A stretch of 64,000 nucleotides of DNA, taken from NCBI RefSeq assembly GCF_903815225.1, contig NZ_LR813084.1:2894501-2958500 (forward strand), given 5' to 3'. The translations under genes and the position numbers were made by a program. A model generated the notes under the pieces. It was not told where the DNA came from and ran no database searches. It saw nothing but the letters and a program-made list of their open reading frames with translations. This stretch comes from Delftia tsuruhatensis. Its GTDB lineage: Bacteria > Pseudomonadota > Gammaproteobacteria > Burkholderiales > Burkholderiaceae_C. This document shows positions 47,014-54,491 of this stretch, in pieces. How positions within the stretch are numbered: position 1 is the first letter of the stretch; each line of letters begins with the position of its first letter.

Positions 47014-47680
47014 TGAATCGCCCCGGGTTCTGCGGAGGCCAGTTGGTTTAAGTCAGACGGTCGCGGCCTGACCAGCGCGTTGTCGATGGTAGCTGGCTTC
47101 GAACGCAGCAGGCGGGACGTAGCCCAGCGGCCCCATCAGCCGATGATGGTTGAACCAGGCCACCCATTGCAGCGTCGCCAGTTCCACCGCCTGTTTGGTC
47201 TTCCACGGCCCGCGCCGATGAATGACCTCGGCCTTGTAGAGCCCGTTGATGGTCTCGGCCAGCGCGTTGTCATAGCTGTCGCCCTTGGAGCCCACTGAGG
47301 GCTCGATGCCGGCTTCGGCCAAGCGTTCGCTGTAGCGGATGGGCAGGTATTGCGAACCCCTGTCGCAGTGGTGCGTCAGGCTGCCGTCACAGACGGCTTG
47401 CGGCCGTACAGCGCCTGCCCCAGCGCGTCGAGCACGAACTCGGTGTGCATCGAGCTGCTCTGCCGCTAGCCCACGATGCGCCGGCTGAACACGTCCACCA
47501 CGGATGCCACGTAGACCCAGCCCTGCCAGGTCGAGACGTAGGTGAAGTCCGAGACCCAGAGCTGGTTGGGCCGCTCGGCACGGAACTGCCGATGGACCCG
47601 GGCCAGCGGGCATGGCGCTTTGGAATCAGCAATGGCGGTCCGCACCGCCTTGGCGGTCATCAGCATGACGGTTCTCCAAA
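47014..47680 (-). mobile_element. Truncated IS3-family element
   Basis: The right end begins with TGAATCGCCCCGGGTT (47014), an IS3-type inverted-repeat terminus. The element then runs leftwards in the minus sense through a damaged transposase and stops at about 47680 without a matching second end, orfA or the 5' half of orfB. The left boundary is approximate. Confidence 0.7.
47053..47680 (-). pseudogene. IS3-family transposase OrfB remnant
   Basis: The C-terminal half of an rve-type integrase core. Read in order: PLARVHRQFRAERPNQLWVSDFTYV with the catalytic Asp (DFT), then an amber codon at 47466-47468 where relatives have Trp (IVG-stop), then a frameshift near 47400. After it the frame resumes with DRGSQY and SKGDSYDNALAETINGLYKAE, carrying the second Asp and catalytic Glu, to the end. 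Missing 5' part, nonsense codon and frameshift mean it is inactive. Confidence 0.88.
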
Positions 47681-47691
47681 AGAAAGCAGCC

Positions 47692-47710
47692 CTCTGCGGG
47701 CTGCGGAACA
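47692..47710 (-). terminator. Minus-strand terminator-like hairpin at the IS junction
   Basis: Stem GCAGCCC / GGGCTGC, followed on the minus strand by TTTCTTTT. It sits immediately outside the truncated IS end with no intact minus-strand gene above it, probably left over from a disrupted neighbour. Confidence 0.4.
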
Positions 47711-47778
47711 ATGGTTTACAGAGGCCTGTCGGTGCTCGGCATAGACTGCCGGCCACAACTCTATGAAAGGCGCCTCAC

Positions 47779-47916
47779 ATGAAAATTGCTTTCGCCATGG
47801 CCGTTGCGGCCTTTGTTCTCGGCGGCTGTGCTGTGTATGACGACGGCTACCGTGGCGGGTACAAGAGCCATCCCCACGGATGCCCGCCTGGTCAGGCCAA
47901 GAAGGGCAACTGCTGA
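47779..47916 (+). CDS. Small lipoprotein, 45 residues
   Basis: A short gene: ATG 47779, GAAAGG ten bases upstream, stop at 47914-47916. The product has a hydrophobic signal with lipobox VLGGC (Cys17), then a mature peptide of 29 residues rich in Gly, Tyr, His and Lys with three cysteines in all after lipidation counting Cys17 (AVYDDGYRGG, SHPHGCPPGQ, GNC). An intrinsic terminator follows 8 bases after the stop, so it is a monocistronic unit. A metal-binding role is only a guess from His and Cys and the neighbouring copper-storage-like gene. Confidence 0.75.
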   Translation: MKIAFAMAVAAFVLGGCAVYDDGYRGGYKSHPHGCPPGQAKKGNC

Positions 47917-47923
47917 ACTCCAG

Positions 47924-47947
47924 AACCCGCCTCGGCGGGTTTTGTTT
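47924..47947 (+). terminator. Terminator of the small lipoprotein gene
   Basis: Stem AACCCGCC / GGCGGGTT with a 2-base centre (effective loop CTCG), then TTGTTTT. It supports the 45-residue ORF as a real transcription unit. Confidence 0.85.
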
Positions 47948-48127
47948 TGGTGGTGTGTGCGAGCGTCCCGGGCCGCAAACGAAAAGGCCAGCGAGCTGTA
48001 AAGCTGCGGGCCGACTTCTTGGGGCAAGGCATGCGCCCCTTTGGACTCCAGCCGTGCGGCCATGTCTCCGACAGAGGCGATCCGGCATGGGGTCTAAAAC
48101 GAAGGATCACCTTTTATGGAGATCCCA

Positions 48128-48472
48128 ATGAACACTTCCAACACCAGTTTTCAAGAATGCATTGATGCCTGTCAGGCTTGCCTGGTTGCCTGCAACCACT
48201 GCGCCGCTGCCTGCCTCAAAGAAGAAGACGTGAAGGCCATGAAGGCATGCATTGCGCATGACTTGGAATGTGCCTCAGCATGTGAGCTCGCCATCAAGGC
48301 CATGACGCTGCAAAGCCCGCACGTCAACGCAATTTGCAGGCTGTGCGCGGACATCTGCCACGCCTGCGCCAACGAGTGCGGCAGGCATAAGCATGGCCAT
48401 TGCCAGGATTGCGCGACCGCTTGTATCGCATGCGCGGCCATGTGCCTTTCGATGAGCGAGCAGATGAACTGA
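48128..48472 (+). CDS. Four-helix Cys-rich copper-storage-like protein (Csp3/DUF326)
   Basis: A 114-residue protein with 19 cysteines, mostly in CxxC or CxxxC spacing along four predicted helices (ECIDACQACLVACNHCAAAC, CIAHDLECASAC, CRLCADICHACANEC, CQDCATACIACAAMC), plus a His-rich HKHGHC turn. This is the copper storage protein fold, whose helices line a core that binds many Cu(I) ions. No signal peptide is present, so it resembles cytosolic Csp3. ATG 48128 is preferred (GGAG seven bases upstream) over an in-frame ATG four codons before. Confidence 0.9.
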   Translation: MNTSNTSFQECIDACQACLVACNHCAAACLKEEDVKAMKACIAHDLECASACELAIKAMTLQSPHVNAICRLCADICHACANECGRHKHGHCQDCATACIACAAMCLSMSEQMN

Positions 48473-48670
48473 CCCTGCAAATCTGCAAGAGGGTCTCCCA
48501 GGGACCGGCTGAAAAAGGGTGGGCCACAGGCGCCGGTGACGGTCAAAGAAGCCGAGTCAAAGCCCACTCCAAGGGGTGAAATCGCCGGCTGGTTCCAGCT
48601 CCATCGCGGCGGCGTCCTGGGGGCAGGGCGCCTGCGTGATGGGCCCGGCTCGCGTGACCTAAGAGTTCGA

Positions 48671-48886
48671 CTATGCGGCTTCGAGCCAGATCGTTTCGTC
48701 GGGGTGGTGTTCTTCGATGGTGCCCACGGCATCAGCGATCGAATCTGGATCTTCGAGCGCGTAGATGAACCCACTGACGCCCGGGTGCTTGAGCACCGCA
48801 TAGTCCGTTTCGCTGATTGCATCGCTGCCGCACCAGATGGCGCCGTCAGGCTTTGGGCTTCGCCCTTTCTGACTCTCGCTTGACAA
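48671..48886 (-). CDS. Small acidic hypothetical protein
   Basis: A 71-residue acidic protein (SETDYAVLKHPGVSGFIYAL, then DPDSIADAVGTIEEHHPDE). Its composition is protein-like and better than the overlapping plus-strand frame, but the start is uncertain and I do not recognise a family. A size and acidity like this is seen in immunity-type proteins; that is speculation. Confidence 0.45.
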   Translation of the reverse strand: MSSESQKGRSPKPDGAIWCGSDAISETDYAVLKHPGVSGFIYALEDPDSIADAVGTIEEHHPDETIWLEAA

Positions 48887-48969
48887 GCCTGCAGGGTGCA
48901 GCCTCTCGGTGGAGGTGCCCGCTGATCTCTGCTCTCGCTACACTTTTCGCTCCACAGGAAAGGGAAGTC

Positions 48970-49473
48970 ATGGGCACTGATATCTACGTTTCGACGCTGA
49001 CCACCGATCTGGAGCAGCAATTCATCGACGCGGTTGGACAAAGCCGCAAACTGCACGCGCCATGGGTTTCGCTGCCCAGCACGGCACAGGAGTTCCAGAG
49101 CTACCTGGCGCGCGTGCAGGAACCGTCGGGCGCCGCATTTGTCATCTGGGAATGGCGAAGCGATGGTTTTGCCGGGATCGTGCAGATCACGAACGTCTTG
49201 ATGGACCCGTTTCGCTCCGCCCATATCGACTTCTATGCCTTCTCGGGCTTTGAGGGGAAGGGTCTGATGAAGCAGGGCCTCACGCATGTCGTGAAACAGG
49301 TCTTCAGGACCATGAGGCTGCATCGGTTGGAAGCCAACATCCAGCCCGAGAACAAGGCGGCCATAGCACTGGCCAAGTCGTGCGGCTTCACGCTGGAGGG
49401 CTTGTCGCCCGCGTTCATGAAGGTCGGTGGTCGTTGGCGAGACCACGAACGCTGGGCACTGGTGTCCTCATAG
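48970..49473 (+). CDS. GNAT family N-acetyltransferase, RimJ/RimL-like
   Basis: A 167-residue acetyltransferase. The RimJ-type C-terminal signature is clear: HIDFYAFSGFEGKGLMKQGLTHVVKQVF (acetyl-CoA loop, GFEGKGLM) then RLEANIQPENKAAIALAKSCGFTLEG. GGGAAG lies just before ATG 48970. The acceptor may be a ribosomal protein N-terminus, an antibiotic or another amine; nothing discriminates. Confidence 0.85.
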   Translation: MGTDIYVSTLTTDLEQQFIDAVGQSRKLHAPWVSLPSTAQEFQSYLARVQEPSGAAFVIWEWRSDGFAGIVQITNVLMDPFRSAHIDFYAFSGFEGKGLMKQGLTHVVKQVFRTMRLHRLEANIQPENKAAIALAKSCGFTLEGLSPAFMKVGGRWRDHERWALVSS

Positions 49474-49526
49474 GCAGCGTCAACTTCACCGTGGGTCCGC
49501 ATTGGCGGGCTTCGTCGTTTGGGCAG

Positions 49527-49769
49527 CTACTTCGCCGGATGGTCCTTCCGGTACAGCGTCCACTCCTCCATCTCCGTGCCGTTGGGCAGCACGCAGATGC
49601 CTTCAACGCCCTGGGGCGTCTTCTCCATTCGGACCTGGCCGCCGATCTCGCCGCAATAGACCGCTGCGGGATTGGCCATGCCCACGGAGGGAGCCAGCTT
49701 CTGTTGGGCGCATGCGCTGAGCACAAGGGCCCCGAGCGCGATTCCTGAGAGTTTGAGTGCTTTGGTCAT
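49527..49769 (-). CDS. DUF333 lipoprotein
   Basis: An 80-residue lipoprotein with signal and lipobox LSAC (Cys20) followed by a DUF333 domain (NPAAVYCGEIGGQVRME, GICVLPNGTEMEEWTLYR). Members are small periplasmic proteins of unknown function, sometimes annotated as hemolysin-like without good reason. The two later cysteines are conserved in the family and may form a disulfide. Confidence 0.85.
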   Translation of the reverse strand: MTKALKLSGIALGALVLSACAQQKLAPSVGMANPAAVYCGEIGGQVRMEKTPQGVEGICVLPNGTEMEEWTLYRKDHPAK

Positions 49770-49869
49770 GGGGTCACTCTACACCCCGCTTCTGAACGGA
49801 TGCCGGTGACCGTTTCACGCCCACCGCCCACGGTTCGCGCCCCAGCCCCTGCGTGGAAACACTGGGGGC

Positions 49870-50060
49870 ATGGCTGATAACCCGTTTGCGCAATTTCATT
49901 CTGCTGCAACCCCACAGGAGGGCCCGAACCCGTTCTCGCAGTTCCCTGAGCAGCCCAAATCCTGCACCCTCTCCAACCTAGGCAAATCCGTAAAGCCGGT
50001 CACTGCGCGCGTGCCGTCACGGCCGCTGCCGATGCGCTGGGCGAGGCTACGGGATTCCTG
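49870..50060 (+). pseudogene. Phage-like protein N-terminal fragment
   Basis: The first 30 residues, with the repeated NPFAQF / NPFSQF motif (MADNPFAQFHSAATPQEG...), match the start of large phage virion or DNA-injection proteins as I remember them. After about residue 40 the frame loses quality and ends within 103 codons, so this is a short remnant. The right boundary is approximate. Confidence 0.45.
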
Positions 50061-50415
50061 TGGTTTTGAAGTGTTCTATGGATTGGGCCATCATCGACTG
50101 GTGCCGGCCGCACGATCACCTTGGGCGGCTCCTGCATCAGTGGGGTATTCGTCCCGCAGGAGGCGTGCAGGTTTGCGATAGCAGCGTTCTCCACCCCCAA
50201 AGCCCATCTGCCAATTCCCCCTCGGAATGGACAACCGCGCACCCGACTTCAAGCTCCGGCTGCCCGAGGGCGCCGGCCACCTGCTGCGGGATCATTGATG
50301 TGAATGCCTCGGGCGCCACCACACGTACTCAGGTTTGAAGGGTCCTGGCTGCGCTGATCATGGGAGATTGAACAAAACTCCGTGCTAACGGAAGCCAGCC
50401 AAGGTGGCTTCTACT
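50061..50415. other. Degenerate stretch between the phage fragment and the IPTL-CTERM gene
   Basis: Short frames on both strands show no domain. Probably continues the phage-derived debris. A GAAGCCA / TGGCTTC stem (about 50388-50411) lies just after the end of the IPTL-CTERM gene, but lacks a T-run. Confidence 0.35.
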
Positions 50416-51066
50416 CTAGGATTTACGACGCCTCATCCTGGCAAATGCGAATATGGCCATGAACGAAGAGAGCCCTATGATTCCCCACTCGGAAACCGTA
50501 GGAATGGGGGCGGCTACTGCTGGCGCTGCTGTGTTGCTGTATATGATCCGCTCATAGGCGGCACTAGAGTTGAGGTTTGCTGTCCCTCCGCAACGGTATC
50601 CTCCTCGGATGGTGCCCGTGGCTGTATGCATGCACATTTTTTTTGACCCGGCGGCTGTGTCGCATGTATTTTTGTTCACAGCCTCTCCCGGGTCAACGAA
50701 TCCCCAAGATCTGCTACTGTTAAAGTACCAGTTCACGCCATTGGCGCTGTGTACAGTTGTCGTGTCATTGCCTGTGTCGAACATGACATCTGTTGTTGGA
50801 GCTTGCGCCAATACCGTAAGTGTTGCTGCGCCGCTGGGGCGGCAGGCGAGCATCAGCTTTGTACCTCCGCAGGCAGTCGATACAGATGCAATATCAGATG
50901 TCGATTTGTCGAATGTTTCGCGGAAGCATTCCGTCCATCCTCCGCTTGCCACGGTTGCGACTGGAACATTCTCCTGTACGCCAGTAGGCGCGTAGCTCTG
51001 CGCGTAGGTAGCGCAAGACACAGACGTGAAGACTGCTGCAAGAACAAGTGATGGCGATGCTTTCAT
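50416..51066 (-). CDS. IPTL-CTERM sorting-domain exported protein
   Basis: A 216-residue exported protein. A signal peptide (MKASPSLVLAAVFTSVSCATYAQ) precedes a Cys-containing mature domain of unknown fold (WTECFRETFDKSTSDI, NWYFNSSRSWGFVDPGE). It ends with the tripartite sorting signal: PIPTVSEWGIIG motif, hydrophobic helix, Arg-rich tail FARMRRRKS. Such proteins are sorted by exosortase XrtH-type enzymes in related bacteria. In-frame ATG codons at 51087 and 51129 are alternatives; none has a clear binding site. Base composition is lower in GC than the neighbours. Confidence 0.82.
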   Translation of the reverse strand: MKASPSLVLAAVFTSVSCATYAQSYAPTGVQENVPVATVASGGWTECFRETFDKSTSDIASVSTACGGTKLMLACRPSGAATLTVLAQAPTTDVMFDTGNDTTTVHSANGVNWYFNSSRSWGFVDPGEAVNKNTCDTAAGSKKMCMHTATGTIRGGYRCGGTANLNSSAAYERIIYSNTAAPAVAAPIPTVSEWGIIGLSSFMAIFAFARMRRRKS

Positions 51067-51265
51067 ATTTTTGAGTGTATGTAACATTCTTGAAGCAAAT
51101 CTGAGCAAATCTGAGCACCACTTGGTCAAGGAACTCGAGCGCCAGGGCTGACACAGGATTCAAGTGCGCTTGCTGGCCAAGGGCTGTGAAGGTCCGCAGC
51201 TGCGAGGTGCAGCTGCTGGCTGCGCTGATGGTGTGCACGCGGCCGGTCTCCCGTACCATGCAGCC

Positions 51266-51535
51266 ATGATCCTGACGCTACAAATCTGCAAGGAGGAGCC
51301 CGGCCTCCACACGGTGCGCGTACTTGATGGCCAGTGCGAGATCGAGGTGTTTCAGACCGCGACGATTTCTGAAGCCATCCGAGACTGTGGAGTTGCCGCC
51401 TTCCCTGATTTGGATGGATTCCACATCTGGTGCGGCCATATTTCCATCGGCACTGCGCCGCTCTACACCATGCGCCACGATGCCGAGACTCTGACGCAAA
51501 GGCTGGTGAGCCTGCATTCTCAGTTTGACGGGTAG
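51266..51535 (+). CDS. Small conserved-looking hypothetical protein
   Basis: An 89-residue protein (MILTLQICKEEPGLHTVRVLDG, EIEVFQTATISEAIRDCG, DGFHIWCGHISIGTAPL). Composition and predicted beta/alpha pattern look genuine; no domain is recognised. The upstream extension of the frame reads poorly, so ATG 51266 is chosen. Confidence 0.55.
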   Translation: MILTLQICKEEPGLHTVRVLDGQCEIEVFQTATISEAIRDCGVAAFPDLDGFHIWCGHISIGTAPLYTMRHDAETLTQRLVSLHSQFDG

Positions 51536-51769
51536 GGATGGCGCTGCTCGATTGCACAGGCGCGCGTATCGTTGGGGGGCTACAACCGAACGGCCCCTCT
51601 GCTGTACCAGTGCCAGAACGTGTTCCGTCCGTGCGAGTAGCCGTGTCGCCACGCCCGTTGCAAACCGCGGTCGTGAGACGCTTTCTCGCCATGATCCTGT
51701 TCTGCTCGAAACAGGAGAATTTTGAACAAGTCCAACAGGAAATTCTGTTGCCATTCGAAAATATCTGGA

Positions 51770-52003
51770 TTATCTATTCCTGCTTGCTTTCAGGAATCTG
51801 AGCAATATGTTCCCGTCAGGCGTAATGGCTTGCTTGTTCGATATATCCGCAATGTGTGATGCCGGAACTTCTGTGGAATAAATGCTGTTGCCGCTTATCC
51901 GGTAAAGTATTCTCGTCGATCCAACGATGAACTCGTCTCCCTGGATATGACCTATGAATCTCCCGTTCTTGCTATGCACGCTCCACCATCCACCCTCAAT
52001 CAT
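51770..52003 (-). CDS. Orphan small protein with strong ribosome binding site
   Basis: A 77-residue protein, mainly beta in character (MIEGGWWSVHSKNGRFIGHI, DEFIVGSTRILYRISGN). AAGGAGA sits seven bases before the ATG, strong evidence of expression. Base composition is clearly AT-richer than the core genome, suggesting horizontal acquisition. No family is recognised. The AT-rich region upstream with a 22-base inverted repeat may be its promoter. Confidence 0.7.
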   Translation of the reverse strand: MIEGGWWSVHSKNGRFIGHIQGDEFIVGSTRILYRISGNSIYSTEVPASHIADISNKQAITPDGNILLRFLKASRNR

Positions 52004-52362
52004 CGTATGTCTCCTTCTTCTTGAGGTCAGCTGTTTTCAGGCTGGTCGATGAAGTGGGGAGTCTACGTCAATCATTCAATATGGTGGGCGAGCAACACAA
52101 AATTTGACAGAATGGCTTTTCGCTATTTTGAGAGAGTGTTATCAATATTCTCGGTATTACGAGAATACTTTCATAGAGCGGGGTGCATCGTGTACGGGCC
52201 ATTTTCTGGGTCGGAAGTTCGGCCTTTGGCGTGGCGAGCCCTTCATCCTGCCGTGATCCAAATGGCGGCAGGCGTTGCCGGGGCCGCGCCTGCGAGCAAG
52301 CCTGACGACGCGGCAGGCCCCGGAGCGGGGTCACATCATGTGCATCGGGCGCACCGTGGTGT
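52004..52362. promoter_or_regulatory. AT-rich intergenic region with inverted repeat
   Basis: Contains an inverted repeat with 8-base perfect arms TATTCTCG / CGAGAATA around GTATTA (52146-52167) and a consensus-like TTGACA at 52104. No ORF is convincing. Probably the control region of the minus-strand orphan gene. Confidence 0.5.
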
Positions 52363-52926
52363 TCATCTGGGCAGAAGGACCTTGTCGATCACGTGAATCA
52401 CACCATTCGATTGGTAGACGTCAGGGATGGTCACGGTCGCCGTGCCTCCCTTTTCGTCGGTGAGCGTGATCCTGGAGCCGCTGGCCCTGGCGATCAGCGT
52501 GCCGCCGCTTGCCGTCTTGATGCTGGCCATGCCGTTTCCGTCCGCAATCATCTTGCCCAGCGCTGCTGCATCCCATTTGCCAGCCACCACGTGGTAGGTC
52601 AGGACGGTAGTCAACATGGCCTTGCTTTCGGGCTTGAGCAGAGTGTCGACGGTACCGGCTGGCAGTGCCGCGAAGGCCGCATTGGTCGGGGCGAACACCG
52701 TGAAGGGACCTGGGCCTTTGAGCGTATCGACCAGACCGGCGGCCTTGACCGCTGCGACCAGGGTGGTGTGGTCCTTGGAGTTGACGGCATTGTCGATGAT
52801 GTCCTTGGAAGGCAGCATGGGCGCCCCTCCCACCATGACATCTGCCAGGGCTGCCACCGACGTCGCGGACAGCGCGACAGCCAGACTGAAGGATGCCAAC
52901 TTGCGAGTGATTCGAATCGAAGCCAT
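52363..52926 (-). CDS. Exported fasciclin-domain protein
   Basis: A 187-residue protein: signal peptide (1-27, ending ALAD) then one FAS1 domain (about 40-185) with DTLKGPGPFTVFAPTNAAFAALP (FAS1 H1 box) and VYQSNGVIHVIDKVLLPR (H2 box). FAS1 proteins mediate adhesion or act in the envelope. AGGAG lies seven bases before ATG 52926. It shares the locus with an ECF sigma/anti-sigma pair, a frequent arrangement that suggests ECF control. Confidence 0.92.
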   Translation of the reverse strand: MASIRITRKLASFSLAVALSATSVAALADVMVGGAPMLPSKDIIDNAVNSKDHTTLVAAVKAAGLVDTLKGPGPFTVFAPTNAAFAALPAGTVDTLLKPESKAMLTTVLTYHVVAGKWDAAALGKMIADGNGMASIKTASGGTLIARASGSRITLTDEKGGTATVTIPDVYQSNGVIHVIDKVLLPR

Positions 52927-53091
52927 GGAAAAACTCCTGGAGGGTTGAAGAAGGGCCGCAGGGCTGCGGCTGATTGGAATACGGCCCGAACTGCTGGCTG
53001 GATTCAGTAGTTTTCGGTCGGGCCCCTTTTTTTCCGAGACCAGGGCTGCTCGTCTCCTGGCGTGCTCGCGGCCCGGGACAAAGCCATGCAT

Positions 53092-53116
53092 GAAAAGCCC
53101 GCCTGCTGCGGGCTTC
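53092..53116 (-). terminator. Terminator after the DUF3455 gene
   Basis: Minus-strand stem GAAGCCCGC / GCGGGCTTTTC with a short AGCAG loop and T-run. It lies 20 bases beyond the DUF3455 stop and separates it from the fasciclin gene. Confidence 0.75.
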
Positions 53117-53135
53117 GTCGCATTGGGCCATGAGG

Positions 53136-53684
53136 CTAGGCTGCTTTCCAGATGATGTAGTCGGCCTGGTACTGGACCACTTGCTTGGCGCCCAGGTTGC
53201 TGGCGTTGCATGGGGTCGCCGGCGGTACGCCACCGCGTGTGGCTACGCGCTGGATGTAGGTCACGCCTTGCAGTGCCCCCATGCCACTGGAGGGCTCGGC
53301 CTTGACCAACTGCAGCGCAATGTTGCCCGCACTGGCCGGCGCCACAGCCACCTGGGTGGCCGTGACCTTGGAGCCGTCCTGATGCACCCAGGTCGCCGGC
53401 GGGCCGAAATAGCGGCCGACGATGCGGCCCTGGCGGTCTGTCAGGCGGGCGTCAGGGCCGACAAAGGCCCATTCCTGCTCCATGGGTTGATCTTTCCTGG
53501 TCCGGCATTCGTAGGTGATCTGGCCTATGCCGACCGTTTCCAATGCAACCTTGTGGCCCGATGGAACTTGTACGGGGGCCGGTAGATCGGCTTGCGAGTA
53601 GGTGCCACCCATGTGGATGCTGGAGCAGGCGCTGAATGTCAGTGTGGCCAAGGCGGCCAGACCGAGAGGCAAGTGATGTCTCAT
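53136..53684 (-). CDS. DUF3455 lipoprotein
   Basis: A 182-residue lipoprotein: lipobox FSAC (Cys20), then a DUF3455 domain with PSGHKVALETVGIGQITYECR, GPPATWVHQDGSKVTATQVA and GVTYIQRVATRGGVPP. The family is common next to fasciclin/ECF loci and has no assigned function. Its start is divergent from the ECF sigma gene across a 216-base region. Confidence 0.87.
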   Translation of the reverse strand: MRHHLPLGLAALATLTFSACSSIHMGGTYSQADLPAPVQVPSGHKVALETVGIGQITYECRTRKDQPMEQEWAFVGPDARLTDRQGRIVGRYFGPPATWVHQDGSKVTATQVAVAPASAGNIALQLVKAEPSSGMGALQGVTYIQRVATRGGVPPATPCNASNLGAKQVVQYQADYIIWKAA

Positions 53685-53802
53685 GAAGGTCTCCTGGTAG
53701 AGAAAGCCAACCCGGCAAGCCGGGCGAACGCGAGTGCGCGGATGTCAGCCACGGGGCGGACCCTCGCAATACGCAGCCGGCGGCCGCATGGATTCAACGG
53801 TG

Positions 53803-53818
53803 TGCAAATTTTTTTGCA
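53803..53818. promoter_or_regulatory. 16-base palindrome in the ECF divergent promoter region
   Basis: TGCAAA-TTTT-TTTGCA has perfect 6-base arms. It lies midway between the DUF3455 and ECF sigma starts (about 83 bases before ATG 53901). Candidate operator or part of an ECF promoter. Confidence 0.45.
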
Positions 53819-53900
53819 TCCGTGCCCGGGGTGGGTTGCGTATATGCCAATGACTTCCGTGGATTCGCACCGGCGCGCGTGCGTGTCCCAAAATGGGCTG

Positions 53901-54473
53901 ATGATCGCCACACCAACCGACCAAGAGCTGATGGAACTGCTGGACCGCATTGCAGCGCAGGATGAACCCGCGCTTCGCAGCCTGTATGAGCGAACCTCGT
54001 CCCGGCTGTACGGACTTGCACTTCGTATCCTGGGCCACAAGGACTGGGCGGAGGATGTGCTGCAAGAGAGCTATCTGCAGATCTGGCGCACGGCGGCGGG
54101 TTATCGGGGCACGCTGAGCCCGCCGCTGGCCTGGATGGGCCTGGTGGTGCGCAGCCGGTCACTGGATTTCTTGCGGCGTCGGCGCGCGGAGCGATTGCAC
54201 ATCAACGAAGAATTCGACGAGGCCCGGTTTGCCGCGGAGCAGGATGTGGATGCGGGGCCGTTGCAACTGGCAGAAGCCGGCGAGCAGGCGACGGCACTGT
54301 ACCAATGCCTTGAACGCCTCGAGCAGCGGCACCGTGAGCTCATCAGCCTGGCCTATCTTCGGGATCTCAGCCATGGGGAGTTGGCGACGCAGCTCAGACT
54401 GCCGCTGGGGACGGTCAAGACCTGGATCCGGCGCGGCCTGGAGCAGTTGCGCCGCTGCATGGCGCGCCATTGA
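53901..54473 (+). CDS. ECF RNA polymerase sigma factor
   Basis: A 190-residue ECF sigma factor. Region 2 includes ALRSLYERTSSRLYGLALRIL and DWAEDVLQESYLQIWR; region 4 includes LSHGELATQLRLPLGTVKTWIRRGLEQLR, the -35-binding helix-turn-helix. It resembles SigK-like ECFs paired with RskA-type anti-sigma factors, and such a gene follows 18 bases later. ATG 53901 is chosen; upstream in-frame starts add an unconserved tail. Confidence 0.92.
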   Translation: MIATPTDQELMELLDRIAAQDEPALRSLYERTSSRLYGLALRILGHKDWAEDVLQESYLQIWRTAAGYRGTLSPPLAWMGLVVRSRSLDFLRRRRAERLHINEEFDEARFAAEQDVDAGPLQLAEAGEQATALYQCLERLEQRHRELISLAYLRDLSHGELATQLRLPLGTVKTWIRRGLEQLRRCMARH

Positions 54474-54491
54474 GCGCAGCAAGGACGAAGC

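Noticed and set aside
48536..48883. A plus-strand 115-codon ORF between the Csp-like and GNAT genes
   Set aside because: Poorer composition than the opposite 71-codon frame, no binding site; kept neither as a firm gene.
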